Source: Litsea cubeba (taxonomy: Eukaryota > Streptophyta > Magnoliopsida > Laurales > Lauraceae). From it: 64,000 bases of DNA. The translations under genes and the position numbers were made by a program. Positions 1-11,257 of the stretch are shown here, piece by piece (the first letter of the stretch is position 1; each line of letters begins with the position of its first letter). Under the pieces are notes generated by a model. It was given only the letters and a program-made list of their open reading frames with translations, had not been told where the DNA came from and made no database searches. The stretch covers positions 1,799,779-1,863,778 of the forward strand of contig WHSA01001115.1 in the NCBI GenBank assembly GCA_012931725.1, written 5' to 3'.

Positions 1-1614
1 TCGTTCTTTTTAGTAGATGTAGATTCATACGGTTTGTTTTCTTTTTTTTATATTTTCAATCATCAATGGTATAATATACCTGTAAATGAGATGGTCGTAA
101 TGGTCAATGCCTTTAAACTCAAGGGGTCATCGTGTTATGTAAATTTACTTTATTTTATATTTATTTTCATACATAGAAATTTTTTTAATATTCAAAGATA
201 ATAAAAAAACTTATTTTAAATTTATTTTATCTTAACAATATTTCAAAAGAGTTCTTAAATTTGAACATATTTTGATTTTTTGTCCGGGTTTAGAACGGGC
301 GTTTGTTGCTAGTAAGCAATTAAAGTAGAACTAAAATATCTCTATGTTTTAAACGGGTTAACTTAAACAAATGGAAAATATTTGTCATCACTTGATTTAT
401 CAATATTAGTCGGGATTTGGTAGCTGAGCTAATTTAGAAACGCTTCGTCATTGGCCCATCCAGCATCTGAAACTGTTGAGATACATTCTAAGAATTTGCA
501 TGAGACATAACCCTTTAATACCTCTCGGGGCACTTCATGATAAATTCAATCCCCTTCATGAATTGGCACTAAATCCTATAGATTTGATTCAAGGAAATGT
601 CCAAATGTTGCTATAGGTGTGACCAACACAATAGGGCCTACCTAGGGGCATGACAATTATGTTGAGTGGGCAAATGAAAAACGATTCTTGAAAACTATCA
701 GTGAGCAAAATATCCAACCCATTAGATCATTTTAAGCCCTTTATCCATGGCACTCAGGTGTAATTGTTTTGGAAGCATCAATTTTTGGTTTCAATTCACA
801 GTAAGACTTAGATGAGTTCAAATTCTTCTTAGGGTTTCCAACTAGGGATGTAAATAGGTCCCTGATTCTCCGATTACCAGGAGGCTCCGACCCGTGAAAA
901 ACTGGGCTTGGGTCCTTATTTAGGCCCCGATAAGTAAATGGGTGTGGGCCTGGGTCCTTTTTTTTGGATCCATGACCTAAACAGGTTCGGATTTGGCTCC
1001 GCCTTGGTTCGGACCCGTGGACCTAGGATCTGACGTATTACCTCAATTTTTGAGAATCTCTCCTAACCCTTTTTTTTTCTCATATCTGTAATAGTGAAAA
1101 CCAAAGGATTGGCTAAAATTGTACAATTAATAAATACTGGACTACACTTCAAATTGAATTAGATCGGGTCAGGCAAACTAGTTTCTCGGTTGGGTTTGCT
1201 CGGCCTAACTTACTTTTGCTCTAGTTGGGCCATGCAGATCCAGGCTATGCCGGATCTGGGTTCTCCATGCCACACAGAACCATGTGCTCATAGATAAGTG
1301 GCGCACCCCACCCACACTCAAGCCATATGCATGCAGTATGCATATATGTGTCTTCGAGGACATATTATAATTTATTTAATACCCGAAACTTGCACTTGAG
1401 GAAGTCCCGCACTTGTGCTGTATGGGTTTTTAATCACTACCAAGCGGAGGGACCCACTACTATAAACGACCACAACGAAAATCCTGCATGGCAGCGCTAT
1501 TAGATTCTCATGGGATAAAGTCCATTCCCTCGCTTTATAATACCAAGGTAAGATTCCGCCTAGGTCCTTATATTGGAGCCGAGATATAATTCATCCTGAG
1601 TGTAGGTACATTAT
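1..1614. other. intergenic DNA, no gene seen
   Basis: This stretch is AT-rich and carries no open frame or recognisable protein. The only structure I can name is the hAT-like remnant listed separately. It ends at the GAAAC target duplication of the Copia element that follows. Confidence 0.6.
844..1240. mobile_element. hAT-like non-autonomous element remnant
   Basis: It opens with TAGGGATGTAAA, a terminus typical of small plant hAT-type elements. The interior is rich in GGTCC, GGCTCC and GGTTCGGA words. I could not find the matching inverted right end, so the right boundary is approximate and the copy is probably truncated. Confidence 0.35.
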
Positions 1615-1619
1615 GAAAC

Positions 1620-2090
1620 TGTTAGTTTATTATTATCATGAATCCTAAGATCGAGAACATCATGATTATCACTTGTAGGATTTAATTAAAGATTACCTCC
1701 AGACATCTTGATGCAGAGAGCTTTCCGATCCTGCTGTCTGATGTTGATGTTGAGATCCGCCAAGAAAACTTTAGGGAATAACTTCAGTTTCTCTCTCCTT
1801 GCCTATAAGCCTTAATGTGTTGAATTTTGTGAATGAATCTTTATGATGGAGGAAAGACTCTTTTTATAGGTGGAGAGAGGACCAAGTATATTCCAATTAG
1901 AGTTCCATTAGTTTTAATCTCAACCGTCCATCAAGGTAGAGTTTGTTATGGAATATATCTCTTTAGGAAACCTTATATGATTAAGAGCTAGCATGTATCC
2001 TATGAAAACGGAATTCCTATAATGACCACAATTTATGGAAAGGTAAGGACTTCTGGTCTAAGTAAAAGACCTAAAAGTAATTTCCTTACA
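1620..2090 (-). repeat. Copia-1 3' LTR
   Basis: The LTR runs TGTTAG...CTTACA on the plus strand, so the element-sense LTR starts TGTAAGG. It pairs base for base, without indels, with the copy at 8063-8533. Confidence 0.95.
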
Positions 2091-2101
2091 GTCTCCCACT
2101 T
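2091..2101 (-). other. polypurine tract of Copia-1
   Basis: In element sense it reads AAGTGGGAGAC directly before the 3' LTR. This is the usual copia primer site for plus-strand DNA synthesis. Confidence 0.85.
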
Positions 2102-2477
2102 GGTCAATAGGAAGATCTATTAATGTTTTCATATTAGGAATCATATGGCGCGCATTATATGCTAAATACTTCTTTAGTCGGTTATCATAAGTGTCTTAGC
2201 TAATTCGGTTGTGAATGAGAGTCATGGCGTGCACACATTATTTTGCAACATGCTTACTTCCATGTACTACGTCATTTACAACCTGCATAACTAGACCATA
2301 ATAAGAGATTGACGTAATGGTCTCATAATGTCTTTGGTTAAAGACTGTTTCTGTTTATTATTCATCCAAACATAAATATGTACACAATGGAAAAACAGAA
2401 ATAACAGATGTAGATATGCATTGAGAGCTCAATAAATGTCCAATACAAGTAGAGAAATATAAGGCAGAAAATAATAA

Positions 2478-3329
2478 TCAAGAACTATCTACAAGACCCA
2501 TACTTTCAGTATGACCCTGAAAGGTCTTTGGAGGTAGTCCTTTCGTGAATATGTCTGCAACCATGAAATCTGTACGTATGGACTCAATTACAAATTTCTG
2601 TAATCTCACATCTTGCTTCAGTGATAGATATTTAAGGTCCATGTGTTTGGCTCCCTTAGATATCCTGTCATGCTTGGAGAAGAAGGTTGCAGCTTCATTG
2701 TCACAGTAAAGAGTTAATGGCTTAGAGATGAAACCCAAAGCTCCAAACTGAGAGATAAAGTTACGCAACCATGTTCCCTGAATTGCAGCCTCATAACATG
2801 CCACATACTCAGCCATCATGGTGGATGTGTAAAGTAACTCTGATTTCTGGCTTTTCCATGATATTGCATATCCACATAAAAGATGCACATAACCAAGAGT
2901 GCAAAGCCTGGTGTCAGGACATCCAGCAAAATCTGAATCGGAATAACCAGTCACCTGTAGGTGACTTGATTTTCTATATGTGAGCATATAATTTCTTGTT
3001 CCCTTGAGGTATCTCAGCACTTTCTTTGCAGCTTTCCAATGAGCGATTCCCGGGTTGCTTTGAAATCTACCGAGCATGCCAACAGCATGACTAATGTCAG
3101 GTCTTGTACAGACCTGTGCATACATCAGACTCCCTACTAGAGAAGCATAAGGATATTTTTCCATTTCTTTACGTTCCAATTCGTTCTGTGGACACTGCGT
3201 AAGATCAAGTTTGTCTCCTTTATGTAGTGGAACAGGACTAGAGGAACATGTCATCATGCCAAATCTCTCTAGAATTTTGTCAATATATGCTTTCTGAGAT
3301 AACCCCAAAATACCAAGTGACCTGTTCAC
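2478..3329 (-). pseudogene. Copia-1 end of RT plus RNase H
   Basis: The frame encodes the end of reverse transcriptase and the RNase H domain of the Copia-1 polyprotein. RNase H would remove the RNA strand during reverse transcription in the virus-like particle. The sequence shows the family landmarks: SLMYAQVCTRPDI near residue 68, GYSDSDFAGC near 128, the LYCDNEAA block near 208 and the terminal ADIFTKGLP motif near 259. The frame is closed by a TAG stop at 2478-2480, followed by about 390 bp of 3' untranslated element. It is one base out of register with the RT frame at 3280-4470. The break lies near 3321-3325 and is best explained by a one-base insertion, because sequence on both sides is otherwise collinear with the family. 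Confidence 0.9.
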
Positions 3330-4770
3330 GGAATATTTCGATTCCTATCACATAGGAAGCCTCTCCCATATCTTTCATTTCAAAATTCTTAAAGAGATAA
3401 TCCTTTGTAGCATGTAATAAACCAAGGTCGCTACTAGCCAATAGTATGTCATCAACATACAAAACCAAAAATATGAACTTACTCCCACTGATCTTGAGGT
3501 ATATGCAAGGGTTAACCATGTTTTCTGTGAAATCGAAGGCAGTAATGATTTCATGAAACTTTAGGTACCATTGCCTCGAAGCTTGTTTCAGTCCATATAT
3601 TGATTTCTTAAGTTTGCAGACCATGTTTTCCTGACCTTCAATTATGAAGCCTTCAGGTTGACGCATGTAGACTTCTTCTTCTAAGTCTCCATTAAGAAAG
3701 GCAGTTTTCACATCCATTTGATGTAACTCGAGGTCATAGTGAGCTACTAATGCCATGATAATTCTAAGAGAATCCTTCCTGGACACTGGGGAAAAGGTCT
3801 CAGTATAATCAATGCCTTCTTTCTGATTAAAACCTTTGGTAACAAGTCTGGCTTTATGTCGTTCAATATTGCCTTTGCAGTTGCGTTTGGTCTTGAAAAC
3901 CCATTTACAGTCAACTGGTCTGTGTCCTGGAGGCAATTGAACAACTTCCCATACTTGATTTTCATCCATAGATTTCAATTCATCCGTCATGGCATTAATC
4001 CATTTACTAGAATTAACATCCTTAATGGCTTGTGAATAAGAAATTGGGTCTTTAATTGTCCCTTCTTCAGATTCTACTTGGTAAAGCATGTAATCATCGG
4101 AAATAGCTGATCTCCTTTGTCTTTCAGGCCTTCTTAATGCTGGTTCCTCTGGTGCTTCATCCATATGTTCATTGGCGACAATCTCATGATGGAGTTGTTG
4201 ATTATTGATTGGATTTTTCTCATTGTTAAATGGTTCAACAACGGGATGATTTCCAACATCTTTCGGAATAGAGGGTAAAGGGATTGGTACCCTTATTTCC
4301 TGAATGATCACATCTTGAGTTTTATTACTCCCACTGATTTCGCCATTCTCAAAGAATCTAGCATTACCGGTTTCAACAATTCTCGTACTATGGTTAGGGC
4401 AGTAAATCCTAAATCCTTTGGACTTTTCTGGGTAACCTATAAAGTAACCACTGATCGTTTTAAGGTCCAATTTCTTTTCATGTGGATTGTAGACTCTAGC
4501 CTCAGCTGGACAACCCCAAATTTTGAGATGACTTAAACTAGGTTTCCAACCTTTTCACAGTTCAAATGGTGTTTTTGGAACTGCCTTACTGGGAACCCTG
4601 TTCAAGATATAAACAGCTGTGCGTAGAGCATCCATCCACAAGGATATAGGTAAGTTAGCATAACTCATCATGGATCTAACCATTTCCATATATGTACGAT
4701 TTCTCCTTTCAGCTACACCATTCTGCCATGGAGAACCAGGCGTTGTGTATTGGGCAACAATTCCAAGCTT
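3280..4770 (-). pseudogene. Copia-1 integrase C-terminus and reverse transcriptase
   Basis: This part of the polyprotein copies the RNA into DNA (RT) and completes the integrase. From 4770 down to 4558 the frame carries the integrase tail, including the conserved glutamate region (WQNGVAERRNR). A TGA at 4555-4557 stands where the family has tryptophan. A long open stretch follows from 4470, with RT motifs MDVKTAFLNGDLEEEVYM (catalytic Asp near residue 253 of that stretch) and LYVDDILLA (YVDD at 338-341), so the RT active site is intact. After residue 380 the frame runs into foreign residues because of the frameshift near 3323. It shares the reading frame of the Gag segment but is cut from it by the TAA at 4771-4773. 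Confidence 0.92.
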
Positions 4771-6405
4771 TTAGAAAAGTTTTGCAAAAGGTCCAGGATG
4801 TTGTCCGGTTTCGTCATACCTACCATAAAATTTACCACCTCTATCTGACCTTATGATTTTCACTTTTTTATCTAGTTGCCTTTCGACTTCAGTAATGAAC
4901 ACTTGTACAACATTTACAGACTGAGATTTGTCATGCAACAAGTATAAATAACAATAACGTGAGTAATCATCAATAAAGGTAATGAAGTACTTTTCTCCCC
5001 CAAAGGTTGGAACATCAAAGGGTCCGCAAATGTCTGTATGAATTATTTCAAGAAGCTGAGTACTTCTTGTGGCTCCTTTCTTTGTGTGTTTTGTTGATTT
5101 GCCTTTAATACAATCCACACATACCTTAATATTAGTAAAATCTAGATCCGGAAGGACACCATCTTTTACTAATCGTTTGATTCTTTCACTGGATATGTGA
5201 CCCAGTCTTTTATGCCACAAGAAATAAGAGTCATTTTTAGATGACTTTCGTTTGGTTTCCTTAGAATGCAGGGTAAGATGGGTTTCAGCAATTTGATCAT
5301 TAAGATGAAACTTGTATAGCCCATCAAATAAAATTCCAGAACCAATACGACTAGAATTTTTAATTAAACTGAAATTATCATTTCCTAATTCAAACGAGTA
5401 ACCATCTTTATCAAGTGCGCTTACAGAAACCAAATTACGGGAAATAGACGAAACATAAAGAGTTTGACATAAGTCTAACTGATAACCGCTATCTAAAACA
5501 AGACGAAAAGTGCCAATGGCTTCAACTGGAGCTTTGTCTTTGTTGCCCATAAAAAGGAAGTTCTCACTTGGGTTTATGGTTTGGATAGTAAGGAATCCCT
5601 GCATTGAATTGGAAACATGAACATTAGCACTAGTGTCAATCCACCAAGTATCAGAAGAAACATAAGTAAGATGTGATTCGAAATAACTTACGAAACCCAG
5701 AGGGTTAATTTTCTTTTCGAACCATTCTTTACGTTTAATGCAGTCTGCCTGAAAATGTCCAGGTTTCTTGCAAAATTTGCATAAGTTTTCCTTCTTTTTC
5801 TTCTTAGGGTTGTGACTGGCCTTATTAGATTTGGGTGGTGCCCTTTTCTGGCCTGAATTTTTCTTTTTCCCAGCTTTGTTTCCAGCTCCTTGAACGAGAT
5901 GAGCTACTTTAATACCTTGTTGATTCAGCCTGGCCTCCTCTTGAACCAGTTTGTTGGCCAATTCATTCACTGTCCACTTTTCCGTAATAGTATTGTAGTG
6001 AATTTGGAAAGGCCCGTACTGAGGAGGTAAACTGTTTAGGATAAATTGGACGAGGAAAGCCTCATCCACGGATAGTCCCAAATTCTTTAGTTTAGCAGCA
6101 AGGTTGGTCATCTCAATGACATGCTGATGCATTGAGCGAGTGCCATCAAACTTCATGGTTGTAAGATCTGCCATTAGTTTCCCAGCAAGGGATTTGTCTG
6201 CAGTCTTAAACCTATCTTCAATGGCTTTCATAAAGTCCTTAGCATTCTCAAGTGTAGGAAGGGATGTTTTGATGTTGGCATCAATAGTCATTCGCAAAAA
6301 CATAGTGCTTAGTCTGTCAGACCTCTCCCAAGCATTAAAGATGGTCTTTTCCTCAGCGTTACTTGTGGCAGTGAGTGGAGCCGGCTTATCTTTACGAAGA
6401 GCCAT
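4771..6405 (-). pseudogene. Copia-1 Gag, protease and N-terminal integrase
   Basis: This is the first 544 codons of the polyprotein as counted from an internal ATG. Residues 1-170 match the retrotransposon Gag (UBN2) fold. A lysine-rich tract at 180-206 leads into a CCHC zinc knuckle (C209, C212, H217, C222) that would bind element RNA. The protease site is at D257 and reads D-T-S-A, where the family has D-T/S-G-A, so glycine is replaced by serine and activity is doubtful. A pre-integrase HKRLGH block is near 398, and integrase aspartates are D458 and D520. The frame closes at a premature TAA (4771-4773); integrase homology continues directly beyond it. The frame is also open upstream for at least 40 codons through an NGTNFSEWKEQ block typical of Gag N-termini, so the real start is upstream of 6405. 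Confidence 0.92.
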
Positions 6406-6539
6406 ATCCAGTTCAAGTACCCCTAATGTGAACTCAACTTGCTCTTTCCATTCGGAGAAGTTGGTTCCATTGAGTTTAGTGACGGAGGTAGCATGCGAAT
6501 TCAGATTAGTTGGTACAATAACTGCAATAGAGATATAAC

Positions 6540-8048
6540 AAGAAGGCTTTAATTAAAATAAGACAACACATGCATAATATATGAATATATGACAAAAAGA
6601 AATTTAGGTGCTCCTGTGGGCAGTCACCATAATTTCTACACATTATACCATCTAAGGTCATCATATTTAAGGTGGTGTAAATGAGTGATGTTACTTTTAA
6701 TTAGAACAAGTAAGATATCTGTGGATATCTTTGGTCCATGTATGAACAAACACTCCTTAATTATTATTCAAACGTATGATTATAATCCGCCTGTGGGCGA
6801 CTAAATTCTTCATGCGCTTGAACAATGGGAAAACTAAACATTATGATGGTAGTATTAAGGCCAAATATCAGTATTTAATTATTAGGGTCACTGTGGTGAG
6901 ACCTAACCTTAAGCATACAACTTTGGTGATCAAAATTAGCTTAATATGAATAGATAACATTATATATTGCATGTAGACATAATTGATCATTCGTTATATG
7001 AAAAATACTGATAAAGATGGCCGAGCCCCGGAGGGCAGTCCTCCAAACCATACATGTTCAACAAGAAGACAAACTCATAAAAATACTATCCACAGAACAT
7101 GATTGACCTGGGGTGCATGTCCTTTGTATAATACATAGCATATACACGCATGATGGCATAATGGGTATTTAGATCAGGCATTTGGATCAAATTAAAAGAA
7201 AAGAAATTTATAATAATATACGGTCCTCAAACCATACATGTGTCCAGTAGTGACACTATTAGGGCCTAAGTGACATATCCTACCATTATATTTGTCTCCA
7301 CATGGCAGAGGCATTTATTCTTATCCTATATAAGAGCTGTGAGGAGCATTATTGTTTACTATTGATTCAGGGGCACTTTCTGAGCTCTTATATATATATG
7401 AACGGTTCTGACACTAGATGGCCCATCTCTTTTATTATCCATCCACTATTTAATTAAAAGGCCACGGAATTCACTTCCTCCTGGAAGACTTTCATGAGAT
7501 CCTGGGACCTGTGGGTTATGGGCCCACTTTGAAACATTAGTAGGTAACCCATCAAAGATGGGCCCCACAAGATCAATGGCTCAGATCATCATCCATAAAA
7601 TTGAAATGTGGGCAGGACTTGTTTTTAATGCAATTCGGTGCATATATCGATGAGAATTGGCAACAGCCGCAGCATGAAATTTAAAAATCGAAATACCCAT
7701 TAATTACATTACATACGCATCTGTGATGGGCAGTCTTGTAACTGGTTAAAGGTTACTGATACTTGCATCAGTTGCATGTAAGGCTGGATGCATGTTATAG
7801 CTTGGACGTTCCTGGCTATGGGTGAAATTCTCCGACAAAATTTGTGTATTGGTCATTAACTCCATTAAGGTCCATCCATGACGATTTAGACCACTGAATT
7901 GATGGGTCTGTGTGGCCCCCAAAAAAAAAATAATCAATTCCCTGGCAGAATTTCCTAACCCAAAATAATCATCATTATCTGCCTCAGGCCATCACTTGTG
8001 TGTGTTATCATATTATTAATGGACGATCATGTGTTCTCTAATAACCAT
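6540..8048 (-). other. Copia-1 long 5' leader with repeated small hairpins
   Basis: About 1.5 kb separates the PBS from Gag, long for a copia element, and no coding frame is seen. At least five short dyads recur around a TGTGGGCAGTC-like core: 6607-6628, 6787-6801, 6886-6903, 7030-7044 and 7721-7735. In element sense most have a CCACAG-type loop. The Gag frame is entered just after a TTGCAG that could serve as a splice acceptor, so part of the leader may be an intron; that is inference. Confidence 0.5.
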
Positions 8049-8060
8049 GCTCTGATACCA
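8049..8060 (-). other. Copia-1 primer binding site
   Basis: In element sense it reads TGGTATCAGAGC, complementary to the 3' end of initiator methionine tRNA. It lies two bases inside the 5' LTR, which fixes the element's orientation. Confidence 0.93.
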
Positions 8061-8062
8061 CA

Positions 8063-8533
8063 TGTTAGTTTATTATTAACATGAACCCTAAGATCGAGAA
8101 CATCATGATTATCACGTGTAGGATTTAATTAAAGATTACCTCCAGACATCCTGATGCAGAGAGCTTTCCGATCCTGCTGTCTGATGTTGATGTTGAGATC
8201 CGCCAAGAAAACTTTAGGGAATAACTTCAGTTTCTCTCTCCTTGCCTATAAGCCTTAATGTGTTGAATTTTGTGAATGAATCTTTATGATGGAAGAAAGA
8301 CTCTTTTTATAGGTGGAGAGAGGACCAAGTATATTCCAATTAGAATTCCATTAGTTTTAATCTCAACCGTCCATCAAGGTAGAGTTTGTTATGGAATATA
8401 TCTCTTTAGGAAACCTTATATGATTAAGAGATAGCATGTATCCTATGAAAACGGAATTCCTATAATGACCACAATTTATGGAAAGGTAAGGACTTGTGGT
8501 TTAAGTAAAAGACCTAAAAGTAATTTCCTTACA
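8063..8533 (-). repeat. Copia-1 5' LTR
   Basis: It is 471 bp with TG...CA ends and matches the LTR at 1620-2090 without gaps. The GAAAC duplication follows immediately. Confidence 0.95.
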
Positions 8534-8544
8534 GAAACTGCTTG

Positions 8545-9185
8545 AAAACCATCATGTTTGTTGCTCTACCCACCTGTCTATATCAGTCCAAGGGTCATCT
8601 CTTGTGTGTTTGCAAGCGGATCTCTTCTCTAAATGTGCTGGTTTCTTCAATCCAGTGTATGCGAGGGTTCACTCCTATGCTAGTTGGGTCCGTCAAAGGA
8701 CTAGTCACCTTGGGTGGTAAAAAAAAAGGTAGAAGAAAAAAAAACTGACATGAACCTTTAGGATGTGTACTGTTAAAATAGGATCTATATAGGGCAATAT
8801 GAACTATAAGGGCTCTTATGGAGCTTTTTTAGGTATCGTGTGCGGTCTGTATGCCATGGATCTCACATCAGATCAAGCATGGCATAGGCTAACATAGAAT
8901 ATACTCCCATTTATTCTAAGATTCTTTCCCAACAGATAAGACTTCCAATAGTATCATTATGTGAGTTTCTTAGTGAAGAAGTCTCCAGTAAGTGTGACTC
9001 TTTGAGAATTGTCAATATAAGGATAAGAGAGCCCTGAGATCGATTGCATTCTTTCCTTTTCTGTAGGCTAGACAGATGTGAAGAGATTTGCGGAGCTTCT
9101 CAAATGTTGAAACGCAAATAGATCTCCAGTTGCATGAGCACAATCTTATAGATCTAGGGCTTTCTCTCTTGAGCCCTAGGTCGCT
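8545..9185 (+). repeat. Copia-2 LTR fragments, tail followed by head
   Basis: Bases 8545-8830 resemble 16650-16920 (shared landmarks CTCTTGTGTGTT, GGGCAATATGAACTATAAGG and CTCTTATGGA). Bases 8831-9185 resemble 16265-16570 (shared GAAGTCTCCAGTAAGTGTGACTC and TAGACAGAT). In the right-hand LTR those blocks occur in the opposite order, head then tail. The left side therefore holds the end of one LTR joined to the start of another. Divergence is high. Confidence 0.7.
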
Positions 9186-9670
9186 TTTTACTCTCTACTA
9201 CTTAAAAAAAAGGGCTTTTGGCCGGAGGTCCCTCATAAAATAACTTTATTGCTAATAGTCCACAAAAAAAGTCATGCAGCCAAAAGTCCCTCTCATACTT
9301 ATGGGTACCTGAAAAGACCAATTTACCCCTCTCTAAATTGTCGCCATATTCATATAAAGCCAGCGAAGACGTCAGCTGATATGGATATATTCAGAAATCG
9401 TGCATGACGTTATGATCCGACACGTCCTATCTTGATCTGCGACACGTGTAAAGTCCAAGGACACTTGTCAACTCTTTGCTTGCAACCTATTCACATTTTA
9501 TACTTGCTTGGTGAACATTTTTGTTTGGTTGTGCTTATAGATCAGATCCCTGGTGAAGGAGATCCATATGTTGCTTTCTTTGTCGACAAGGTAAAACCTC
9601 GTTTGTTGTTTGTCTTCGGTCTTCATAAGGCTCAAGTAATAAAGATTGCTTTGAATGAAGGACATTTTTG

Positions 9671-9963
9671 CCTGGCTTCTCTCCCTGATCTGGAGCCGTT
9701 TCTGGGGGGTCTCACTCAGACCTCTGCCACCTCCACTTTCAGCTCTTCTTTTGGTTTCTTCCAGATAGGGATGTCTCCATCTTCCAGATCGCCTGGTTCG
9801 GTGCTTCTTTTTTGCTGTGTTCTCTTTCTAATTAGCTTTTGAGCTCTTTTTGGGGGGTCTCCATTAGACCCATGTAATTCCTTTTTGTCCCAGCTTCTGG
9901 GTCCTCTTTTCTTTCAATTCAATTATCCTTAAAGCAAAAAAAAAAAGAAAAAGAAAAAAAGAA
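9671..9963 (+). mobile_element. 5'-truncated LINE 3' end
   Basis: The insert ends in a GGGGGTCTCCATTAGACCCATGTA-type LINE tail region and an A-rich tract (9936-9963). It is bounded by a perfect 13-bp duplication AAGGACATTTTTG at 9658-9670 and 9964-9976, the mark of target-primed reverse transcription. It interrupts an open stretch starting near 9432 whose product I do not recognise. Confidence 0.75.
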
Positions 9964-10149
9964 AAGGACATTTTTGTTTAGCAAGATGTTAGGATGGATC
10001 CATCTTCTGAGATAGAGCTGCTGAACCTCGGTCCTGATCTAATGGAAGAAGAGTATGGTCACTCACTCTCTTTGAATGTTTTCTTTACATAGTTGATTCT
10101 AGGAGCTTAGATTAACACCGGTGCTTCTTCCAGTGTCATTCCTCTACCA

Positions 10150-10480
10150 GATAAATTTACGCAAAACTCAGACAAATTTTATAAAAAATCTCAGAAATTA
10201 GATAAATTTATGCAAAACTCAGATAAATTTTATACAAACTCATATTTGTCAAAAACGACACTGGCAGACTTTCTTCCTTCTCAATCGATCATATAGTTTG
10301 TCTAGAACTCAGATAAATTATTTCAGAACTCAGATAAATTAGCCAAAAACTCAGACAAATTTGTCCAAAACTCAGATAAATTTACGCAAAACTCAGATAA
10401 ATTTTATAAAAACACTCAGAACTCAGATAAATTTACGCAAAACTCAGATAAATTTCATACAAACTCATATATATTTGTAA
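10150..10480. repeat. ACTCAGATAAATTT repeat array in element A
   Basis: About ten imperfect copies of an A-rich unit (AACTCAGATAAATTT plus a variable spacer of about 5-15 bp) stand in direct orientation, broken by a block mentioning ACGACACTGGCAGAC that itself recurs near 10480. The same unit occurs in element B. Confidence 0.7.
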
Positions 10481-11257
10481 AAAACAACACCGACAGACCT
10501 TCTTCCTTCTCATTCGATCACACAGTCTGTATGCCACTCAAAATCAAGAAGTAATTCAGGCCTGCGGGTCTGACTGTTTTTGGGCTTCTGTAAAAAAGGT
10601 CAGGTCGAACTGTCCTGGACCTGACTTGTAGCTATTGTTGGGCTTCTGGAGCGGGCGGGTCGGACCTGACCTGGAACTAACCCAACAGACCCGACCTGGA
10701 AGGGTCTCCTTCTTCCTTCGGTTTCTGTTACAGAGTAGAGATTGCAGCCCCTTCCTTCCTGTGGTGGTCTTTTCCGACGACGATGGGTGGGCGGCTGCAC
10801 TGATGAGATGGCTGTGGCGAAGTGAAACAGGCGACGGCTGCGGTGACGATGGGCATGACGGCGATCATAAACTTGAATGGGTTCTGCAACTTTCTAAAAT
10901 TGAGAAAACAACTTCAAGCCCCCCCCCTTTTTTTAAATCTTAATCTCTCCACTTGTCAAAATAAGATAAGATACCTTTTGTCCTTTTGAAACCGACCCAC
11001 AGAGAGCAATTTCCAGGCTTCGTCGCATCTCGTTGCTCGCATGAGAAGAAGGTGTCTGCGAGCAGCGATTAAGATATCTTATCGCTGTCAGTTACAGGGG
11101 CAATTTAGTCCTAAAAAATAAAAACGTGTGGGCTCAGGGACCCCTCGCTGCAAACATTCTATCTGAGTGGACCATAGGCTTTAAAGAGTATTTCCTTAAA
11201 TTGGAGGCTGGAAACATTGACTTATAGGGACCTTTCGTTAATCTTGCCTTAAAAAAA

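Larger units (their letters stand above)
1620..8533 (-). mobile_element. Ty1/copia LTR retrotransposon, full length (Copia-1)
   Basis: The element has two LTRs of 471 bp each, TG...CA ends, and a perfect 5-bp target duplication GAAAC at 1615-1619 and 8534-8538. A primer binding site lies next to the right LTR and a polypurine tract next to the left LTR, so the element reads on the minus strand. Domain order is Gag, zinc knuckle, protease, integrase, reverse transcriptase, RNase H, which is the copia order because integrase precedes RT. The LTRs differ at about nine positions by eye (roughly 98% identical), so insertion is fairly recent. Two in-frame stops and one frameshift mean it cannot make an intact polyprotein. 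It sits just upstream of an LTR fragment of the older Copia-2. Confidence 0.95.
9211..11247. mobile_element. MULE-like non-autonomous DNA element A
   Basis: The element is flanked by a perfect 10-bp direct repeat CTTAAAAAAA (9201-9210 and 11248-11257), the duplication size of Mutator-like elements, though low in complexity. Its ends share an inverted AGGTCCCT block 14-15 bp in from each terminus, and the subterminal AAAAGTCCCT word recurs. Inside are an open stretch interrupted by a LINE tail, an array of ACTCAGATAAATTT-like repeats and a GC-rich segment near 10600-10870. No transposase is seen. Element B at 26221-28025 has related ends and the same internal array. Confidence 0.6.

Noticed and set aside
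1445..1475. CACTA-like left terminus (CCACTACTATAAACG)
   Set aside because: No partner end or subterminal repeats; probably chance.
2771..2983. Plus-strand open frame within Copia-1
   Set aside because: It is antisense to the RNase H frame, which has clear motifs.
10150..10480. Possible CRISPR-like array
   Set aside because: Units are imperfect, spacers are A-rich and similar to each other, and the setting is a plant transposon.
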